Positions 23,220 through 29,252 of a stretch of DNA of 29,252 nt are shown here, piece by piece. The first letter of the stretch is position 1. Each line of letters begins with the position of its first letter. The stretch is from the NCBI GenBank assembly GCA_023396415.1, contig JAEWWJ010000061.1, forward strand, positions 1 to 29,252, written 5' to 3'. The position numbers and the translations under genes were made by a program. Under the pieces are notes generated by a model that was not told where the DNA came from, ran no database searches, and saw only the letters and a list, made by a program, of their open reading frames with translations. This DNA comes from Bacteroidota bacterium. Lineage in GTDB: Bacteria > Bacteroidota > Bacteroidia > Bacteroidales > F082.

Positions 23220-26200
23220 TTACATGATGACCATTTTCCTCACAAAGTAGTCTTTACCTCTGAGGATGCTGACCATATAAACGCCTTTAGGCAGATGTCC
23301 CAAATTGATTTTGCATTGGTGGCCTCCATCGGTGCAGTTTTCAAAAGTGGCTGCATATACCTTTCCCGATCGTCCATCGAAGATGTTGATTTGAAGCTCA
23401 CCTTCACCGCCTTTGTGGTGAATCGTAAACTCACCTTTGCTGGGGTTAGGCACCAAAACCATGTCTTCTTGGGCTTCCACCTCATCAATGCCGATGTAGC
23501 AATCACTACGGATGGTTAAACCCACACTTCCAATTACGGAACACTCTTGAATTGTAGCCACCACGGTAATGGTGCGGGTAGTTCCTGGGAAATAAGCGTT
23601 TCCTTTGATGGTGGTGGTTTGTGTGGTATCGCCGGTTGACCAGAAGTATTTCTGATAGCCCGGTCCTGCATCAAACACCACTTCTTCATGAGGGCAAATA
23701 ATCGCATCTTCACCAAGGGTAATGGATTCCGAAATACCGATAACCATCGTTTGCAAGGTGTCGGATGAGGAGCAGCCAAATGCATTCATATAGCTATAAA
23801 CCACTTGATGTGAGCCGGTTCCTGCCAAATCGGGATAAAATTTACCTCCGATTAGCCCAAGGCCACCACTGAAAATACCTCCTGCGGGCGTACCGGTCAA
23901 AATGGAAGCTTCATCATTGGCGCAATACATGGGTGCAAGTCCTGTGAGGGTAACCACAGGTGTTGGTTTAATTTCAACAGTTATTGACAGCATATTGGTG
24001 CATCCGGTCGCGTTGATGCCTGTTACTGTGTAAACGGTGGTTTGAATGGGCCTTACCGTAATGGTTGGTCCGGTTTGGCCGGTTGACCAAACGTAATTAT
24101 CAGCACCACTGGCAGATAAGATAATAGGTGTTCCTCCGCAAACGTTTTGTTGCGAAGCTTGTACAGTAATTACCGGTAACGGCAACACATTCACCGTTAC
24201 GCTTTCGGTTTGGTTGCAACCTAAGTTGCCCTCACCATAAACAGTAGCATAATATACGGTAGTAATTTCGGGCATTACCTCTAAGGTATAGCCCGTGCCG
24301 ATGTCGCCATTTTCATCTGACCAAACACATATTACACCTCCCGAGGCTTCAAGGATAACGCTTTCTCCGTTGCAAATGGTAGTGTCGTTGCTAATAATTA
24401 TTTCAGGAAGTGGCTCAATACTAACGAATAAGCTGTCAATAGACGAACAACCGTCAGTTGAAACGAGTTCGGCGTAAAACCAGCGGCTCGCATTGAAAGT
24501 TGTTTCATAATAACCTACCGGTTCATCACCCATGGGCAGAATTACCTCTTTATCCCAAATTACATAGTCAATGTCGGCTCCTGCTATATCGCTTACTGCA
24601 AATGTGATTGCCTCGCCCGAGCATGAGTTGAGGGCGCCTTCGAAAACGGTGAGGTTAACTTGCGGGTTGGACAAGACGGTTACAGTGGTGCTGTCGCGAC
24701 GCACACAATTGGCTGCACTCACCACTTCGGCCCAATAATCCATGATTCCTGTGGTGGAAGGTGTAACGGTACGTGTTGGATTGGTAAATCCATCCCACCA
24801 CATAAAGGAAACAGCATCAACAATTTGGGCTGTTAGGGTTACTGATGCACCCAAGCAAAGCGATGATTGGGAAGCGGTAACGGTTACTTTAGGTGTGATA
24901 AGAGGCGTTATAACGATGGTATCGCTTTGCGTACATCCGTTGTTGGTATTCATGTCGAGCCGGATAACAGCCGCAGCGGTCACTTCGTAGATAAACGATG
25001 AGGTGGTATTTCCGGTAGGGGCATTGTTGAGATACCAAGCATAAGTATATCCAACACCAACAGGCCCTTGCAACTGAATGGTTTCGTTCATACAGGCAGC
25101 GATGTCGTCTCCTAAGTTAATATCCGGTGTGTCGAATACCACGATAGAAACCATCTCGGAGCTTGAGCAACCAAAACTATTGGTAACGATCAAGGTAACA
25201 TTGACTGAACTCTCAGCGATAAATTCCAGCTGAGCTTCGGTGGAAATCGTTTCGCCGTTGATGATCCAATCGTAGCTATAACCTTCAACAACCAGTGTTT
25301 GAAGAACCATGGTTTCGCCTTGGCAAATTGAGGTTCCAAGAGGCTTTTGAATAGTTACTTCGGGCAGGCTATGAACGGTAATATATGCTGTATCGTAAGA
25401 GACACATCCTAATGCATTGATACCTTGCGCCCAATAAACATGCGTTGTTTCTGGTGTTGATGGGGTAACGGTTCGGCTGGTAAGATTACCGGCAAGGCCA
25501 TCCCACCAGGCAAAAGAATTGATGTTTTGGGTGTTAATGGTTAGAGTGGCCGACTCTCCCAAACATATATCTAAACTATCAGGTGAGAGCAAGATACCCG
25601 GGGCGGTGTGCATCATCACGGTTAAGGAATCGGCACCATAGCATCCGTTGATATCGGTAACTTCAAGTTTAACCAACGATTCTTGCAGCACAGGGAAGAT
25701 GAAGCGGTTGCTGTTTTCGCCGGTAGCTACACCGTTCAAATACCACTGATAATTATATCCGGGAACAATAGGGCCGTTGATGGTAGCCAAGCTTCCGTAA
25801 CAGAAGGTGTTGGCTACACCTGCAATGCTAATGGCAATTTCGGGTTGATTGTGGACGGTAACAAAAGCGGTATCGCGTGTTTTACAACCAAAGGCGTTCA
25901 CGGCTTCGGCCCAATAGGCATAAGTTGAATCGCCAATAGAAGGAGTGAAGCTTCGGGTAGCCACATTGGTTCCTAAACCATCCCACCAAATATACGAAGT
26001 GCCGTTGGTGGTTAAACTTATTGTGGCGGCTTCGCCTAAGCATATTTCGCTGTTATTGGTTGTTAAACTAATAGTTGGCGAAACAAGACTTGTGATTGCG
26101 ATGGCATCGGTGGCAAAACAACCTTTCTCAGAGGTAACATCGAGGCGCACATTGGCATTGCTGTTGACTACAAAACTATATGTAGCTTCTGTTCCCACCA

Positions 26201-29200
26201 ATGTGTTGTTGCGGTACCATGCATATTCAAGGTTGGAACCCACAGGCCCATTAAGGGTCAGTTCGTAATTGGTACAGACTTGAAGGTCGGGGCCGAGGTT
26301 TACGTTAGGAGCTTCCCAAACGTTAATGGTTTTGGTATCAGTTCCTTCACAACCGTTGGGATTCGTTACAATTAATGTAACTATGGTGGGGACATCGGCA
26401 ACAAAACTATAGGAAGAAACGCTACTCACCAATTCTCCGTCAACAAACCAACGGAACGAGTCGTCTTCATTGCCCGATCCTACCAAAGTAACTGTTTCGC
26501 CTGCGCAAAAATTAGTGCCCTCGGGAGTGAGAATAGTTACAACAGGCACGTTATATACTTTGATAATTGCAGTGTCTCTCGAAACGCAACCAAAGCTGTT
26601 GGTGCCTTCAACCCAATAATTGAAGGTTCCGATGTTGGTAGCCTGGAAAGTTCTATTCTTTAGATTGCCGGCCAAACCATCAAACCAGGAATAGGAATTT
26701 ACATTTTGATCGTTGATGGTAAGGGTAAAACTTTCTCCTATGCAAACGTCAAGGCTGTCGGGTGAGAGAAGAATGCCCGGCAAATTGCGTGATTGAATGG
26801 CAATTTGATTGGTGTTCACACAGCCGTTTGCATCGGTAACTTTTAGTTTAACGGTAACATCTTTGGTAACTACAAAACTCAATTGATAGTTGTCGGTTCC
26901 TCTGGCAACTCCATCCACAAACCATTGGTAGTGGTGGCCGGCTTTTTGCGGGCCTTGTACTGTTGCTGTAGCGTTAAAACAAATGATGTTTGATCCACCT
27001 ACAACGGTGAGCGGAACATCGGGTAACGGATTGATTTGAACCAAAACGGTATCGCGCGACTTACACCCCAATCCGTTGATGGCTTCGGCCCAATAGGCCA
27101 ACGTGGTGTCGTTGTTGACAGGTACAATAGAGCGGGTAGTAAGGCCGGTAAATCCATCCCACCATACAAATGAAGATGCGTTTTGGGTGGTTAGACTTAA
27201 GGTGAGGGTATCGCCAAAACAAATTGCATTATTATCGGCATTTACTTGAATAGATGGTATTTCGAGAGGTGTAACGCTGATTTGATCAGTAGTTGTGCAA
27301 TTTCCCACTTTTACTTCAAGGCGAATGCTCACCTGTGCAGTAATGACCATGCTAAAAGTAGCAGTAGCATTGGTTTGGAGGATGTTGTTTACATACCATT
27401 TATAGGTGTAATTGGGATTGACAGGTCCTTCTATCACAAGAGGACTATTTTTACACACCATCTTATCAGAACCAAGATCGAATACGGGAGCTTCCTCAAC
27501 GGTGATAAGTTTCATATCAGTAGAAACACAACCATTGGCATTGGTCACCCTAAGGGTTACTTCGGAAGTTACATTGCGATTGAAAGTATATGAAGCACCA
27601 CTTCCAACTGAATCTCCGGCAATCAACCAACGATAAAGGTTTCCGGCTAAAACATTGGTATTTAAGGTTACACTTTGGCCTTGGCAAATGGTGGTTAGCG
27701 CCGGTGGATTGATTAGGGCAATCGGCTTGGCATGAACCATCACAAAGGCCGTATCTTTAGAAATACATGAGGTTAAATTGTGAATGCCAGTAGCACTAAA
27801 ACTAAATATTCCGGTGGTTTCGGGGATAAAAGTTCTTGTTGGCTGGTTGCCACCTAAACCATCTTGCCAAACATAACTACTTAAATTGGTGTGGTTGATG
27901 TTGAGTTGAACAGGTTCGCCCAAACAAATATCGGTTTTATTGGCCGTAACCTCAATCCCCGGAAGGTCAATTACTGTAATTTCCAAGGGTGCCGAAAATG
28001 CTTTACAACCATTGGCATCTGTCACCCTCAACTTCACCACCACATCTTTAGTAACCACAAAGCTCAGCTGATAATTGTTGGCTCCTGTTGCAACATCATC
28101 AATATACCATTGGTACTGATAGCCTATTTTTTGAGGTCCGCTGATGGTAGCCGAAGATCGAATACAGATGGCATTGCTGCCACCGGCAACGGTAAGCGGC
28201 ACTTGGGGTAAGGCATTGACATGCACTTCGATACTGTCGCGTGAAGTACATCCCAAAGCGTTAAAAGCCTCCGCCCAATAGGTAAACGTAGAATCGCCAT
28301 AGGCTGGAACGATAGTGCGTGGAGTAGAAGTAGTGAGGTTATCCCACCAAATGGTTCCGGTTGCACCAGTGCTTGATAGCGATAAAACCACACTTTCGCC
28401 GAGGCAAATTTGACTGTTATTGGCCGACAATGAGATGGTTGGAACTGCCTTAGAGGTGATGTCGAGTTGGTCAATGGCAACGCAGCCTTCGGGTGAGGTT
28501 ACCTCGAGTTTGATTGTGGTAACTCCTGCCGGAACCGGAAAGTCTAATTTTTTATTCGTAGAGAGGGCAGTGGTTTCAGCATTTTTGAACCATTTGTAGG
28601 TGTAGCCTGTACCGGTGGGGCCTTCCAGCGTAACAGTATATCCTTGACACACTTGTTGGTCAGGACCCAAGTTCACTACTGGCGCATTTTTAGTAACAAT
28701 ATTTACAAAGGCCGAACCTGAACAGCCTACCAAAGTGTCAGTGACAAGAAGTTTTACGATTGCATTTGCATTAAAACTGCGCACGAATGTTCGGTTGGTA
28801 GCGTTAGCAATTGGAACGGCATTCACATACCATTGATAGGTGTAATTCACCGAACTAGGTCCGGTAAAAGTAACTTCGCTGCCAGTGCAAATCACCTGAT
28901 TGCTATTGCTTGCAGTGATGTTAAAGGCAAGGGTATCTCTAACAAGAATATTCAATGTTTTTCGTGTGATACAACCTGTTGAGTTGATAGATTCAGCCCA
29001 AATGGAAGTGTCTTGCGTTGGGATAAATCCGCGCGTAAGTACATTGCCTTGCAAGCCATCCCCCCAAGCGAAATATACCGGTGGAGTGCTGGTGGACGAA
29101 AGGGTGATGAATGTTTGATCGCCGCGACACAGTTGAAGTTTTGTGGCGACCATATTTAAAACCGGCGATTGAATAGGATTCACAAGCAATGAATCTGCTG

Positions 29201-29252
29201 AGTTGCATCCTGTGAGGCTGTTGGTGGCGCGTACTTTTATTTCAACCGGCAC
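23220..29252 (-). CDS. Giant T9SS-secreted repeat protein, C-terminal 2,010 residues (5' end outside the window)
   Basis: The frame is open to the right edge, so the start is missing. The visible part is about 25 Ig/PKD-like beta-sandwich modules of roughly 75-85 residues, nearly all with two cysteines (ICxGES near the start, NGC near the end) that probably form a disulfide. Two main kinds occur: one with WWDGL...YWAEA..GC.SRDT and one with GPxxxGYxYxWYxN...VKLxVTDxNGC. The last 80 residues (VLVPNPSKGEFTIHH ... LPKGVYMVSIL ... RKMVIM) are a type A T9SS C-terminal sorting domain, so the protein should cross the outer membrane through the type IX system and be attached to the surface or released. 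A role in adhesion or matrix is inference. Nothing enzymatic is seen. Confidence 0.92.
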   Translation of the reverse strand: MPVEIKVRATNSLTGCNSADSLLVNPIQSPVLNMVATKLQLCRGDQTFITLSSTSTPPVYFAWGDGLQGNVLTRGFIPTQDTSIWAESINSTGCITRKTLNILVRDTLAFNITASNSNQVICTGSEVTFTGPSSVNYTYQWYVNAVPIANATNRTFVRSFNANAIVKLLVTDTLVGCSGSAFVNIVTKNAPVVNLGPDQQVCQGYTVTLEGPTGTGYTYKWFKNAETTALSTNKKLDFPVPAGVTTIKLEVTSPEGCVAIDQLDITSKAVPTISLSANNSQICLGESVVLSLSSTGATGTIWWDNLTTSTPRTIVPAYGDSTFTYWAEAFNALGCTSRDSIEVHVNALPQVPLTVAGGSNAICIRSSATISGPQKIGYQYQWYIDDVATGANNYQLSFVVTKDVVVKLRVTDANGCKAFSAPLEITVIDLPGIEVTANKTDICLGEPVQLNINHTNLSSYVWQDGLGGNQPTRTFIPETTGIFSFSATGIHNLTSCISKDTAFVMVHAKPIALINPPALTTICQGQSVTLNTNVLAGNLYRWLIAGDSVGSGASYTFNRNVTSEVTLRVTNANGCVSTDMKLITVEEAPVFDLGSDKMVCKNSPLVIEGPVNPNYTYKWYVNNILQTNATATFSMVITAQVSIRLEVKVGNCTTTDQISVTPLEIPSIQVNADNNAICFGDTLTLSLTTQNASSFVWWDGFTGLTTRSIVPVNNDTTLAYWAEAINGLGCKSRDTVLVQINPLPDVPLTVVGGSNIICFNATATVQGPQKAGHHYQWFVDGVARGTDNYQLSFVVTKDVTVKLKVTDANGCVNTNQIAIQSRNLPGILLSPDSLDVCIGESFTLTINDQNVNSYSWFDGLAGNLKNRTFQATNIGTFNYWVEGTNSFGCVSRDTAIIKVYNVPVVTILTPEGTNFCAGETVTLVGSGNEDDSFRWFVDGELVSSVSSYSFVADVPTIVTLIVTNPNGCEGTDTKTINVWEAPNVNLGPDLQVCTNYELTLNGPVGSNLEYAWYRNNTLVGTEATYSFVVNSNANVRLDVTSEKGCFATDAIAITSLVSPTISLTTNNSEICLGEAATISLTTNGTSYIWWDGLGTNVATRSFTPSIGDSTYAYWAEAVNAFGCKTRDTAFVTVHNQPEIAISIAGVANTFCYGSLATINGPIVPGYNYQWYLNGVATGENSNRFIFPVLQESLVKLEVTDINGCYGADSLTVMMHTAPGILLSPDSLDICLGESATLTINTQNINSFAWWDGLAGNLTSRTVTPSTPETTHVYWAQGINALGCVSYDTAYITVHSLPEVTIQKPLGTSICQGETMVLQTLVVEGYSYDWIINGETISTEAQLEFIAESSVNVTLIVTNSFGCSSSEMVSIVVFDTPDINLGDDIAACMNETIQLQGPVGVGYTYAWYLNNAPTGNTTSSFIYEVTAAAVIRLDMNTNNGCTQSDTIVITPLITPKVTVTASQSSLCLGASVTLTAQIVDAVSFMWWDGFTNPTRTVTPSTTGIMDYWAEVVSAANCVRRDSTTVTVLSNPQVNLTVFEGALNSCSGEAITFAVSDIAGADIDYVIWDKEVILPMGDEPVGYYETTFNASRWFYAELVSTDGCSSIDSLFVSIEPLPEIIISNDTTICNGESVILEASGGVICVWSDENGDIGTGYTLEVMPEITTVYYATVYGEGNLGCNQTESVTVNVLPLPVITVQASQQNVCGGTPIILSASGADNYVWSTGQTGPTITVRPIQTTVYTVTGINATGCTNMLSITVEIKPTPVVTLTGLAPMYCANDEASILTGTPAGGIFSGGLGLIGGKFYPDLAGTGSHQVVYSYMNAFGCSSSDTLQTMVIGISESITLGEDAIICPHEEVVFDAGPGYQKYFWSTGDTTQTTTIKGNAYFPGTTRTITVVATIQECSVIGSVGLTIRSDCYIGIDEVEAQEDMVLVPNPSKGEFTIHHKGGEGELQINIFDGRSGKVYAATFENCTDGGHQCKINLGHLPKGVYMVSILRGKDYFVRKMVIM
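25125..28679 (-). repeat. Three tandem five-module super-repeats inside the giant protein
   Basis: Units start (minus strand) at 28679, 27485 and 26306, and a fourth begins at 25124. The periods are 1,194, 1,179 and 1,182 bases (398, 393 and 394 residues). Each unit has modules in the order B'-A-B-A-C: B' starts with a NLGPD-like word, A modules have WWDGL and YWAE, B starts VPLTVxGGSN, and C has CxGExVTL with a RWxxxG strand. The fourth unit keeps B'-A, then changes to unrelated modules. The two modules before 28679 fit the A-C end of an earlier unit. Confidence 0.85.

Noticed and set aside
23220..29252. CRISPR-like or short tandem DNA repeat array
   Set aside because: The periodic similarity is at protein level with a period near 1.18 kb and many synonymous changes; there are no short identical direct repeats with unique spacers.

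Overview
The window comes from a member of the Bacteroidota, probably class Bacteroidia. The evidence is a giant secreted protein ending in a type IX secretion (T9SS) type A sorting domain, a LruC-domain surface protein, a BlaI plus M56-TonB regulator pair, an EF-G2-type elongation factor of the kind known in Bacteroides, lipoproteins with short AxxC-type lipoboxes, and -7 elements matching the Bacteroidota promoter consensus TAnnTTTG just upstream of many starts. I cannot name a genus from the sequence.

Region 1-7000 carries the 3' end of an unidentified gene, an M48 metalloprotease lipoprotein and a secreted S9 peptidase on the minus strand. A divergent mrdA-rodA pair (PBP2 transpeptidase and SEDS glycosyltransferase) follows, overlapping by ATGA, and forms the cell-elongation peptidoglycan synthase.

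Region 7000-11250 carries three small minus-strand genes: a DUF4412-like secreted protein, a DUF6146-like lipoprotein and a Gdx/SugE-type SMR exporter. Next is the plus-strand blaI-blaR1 operon, with a clear promoter and a perfect palindromic operator upstream and a strong hairpin downstream. A short MscS-type channel follows.

Region 11250-16340 carries a carboxypeptidase-regulatory-like secreted protein (minus), ftsX (plus), an endonuclease/exonuclease/phosphatase-family membrane-anchored protein (minus) and an orphan sensor histidine kinase (minus). The 3' flanks of three minus-strand genes in the window carry members of a degenerate short repeat family.

Region 16339-19710 holds one long reading frame for a multidomain surface protein (LamG-like, Bacteroidota beta-sandwich, Fn3-like, LruC/DUF4842). 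It is interrupted by two in-frame TAA codons with no frameshift. A bidirectional terminator separates it from an EF-G2-type translation factor that lacks the catalytic switch II histidine, followed upstream by a PfkB-family kinase.

Region 23220-29252 is the 3' two thousand codons of a giant T9SS-secreted protein made of about 25 Ig-like, two-cysteine modules. Most of them are arranged in a five-module super-repeat with a period of about 394 residues. This super-repeat, the doubly interrupted LruC gene and the GTPase-deficient-looking EF-G2 are the most notable items. No rRNA, tRNA, CRISPR array or insertion sequence was seen.
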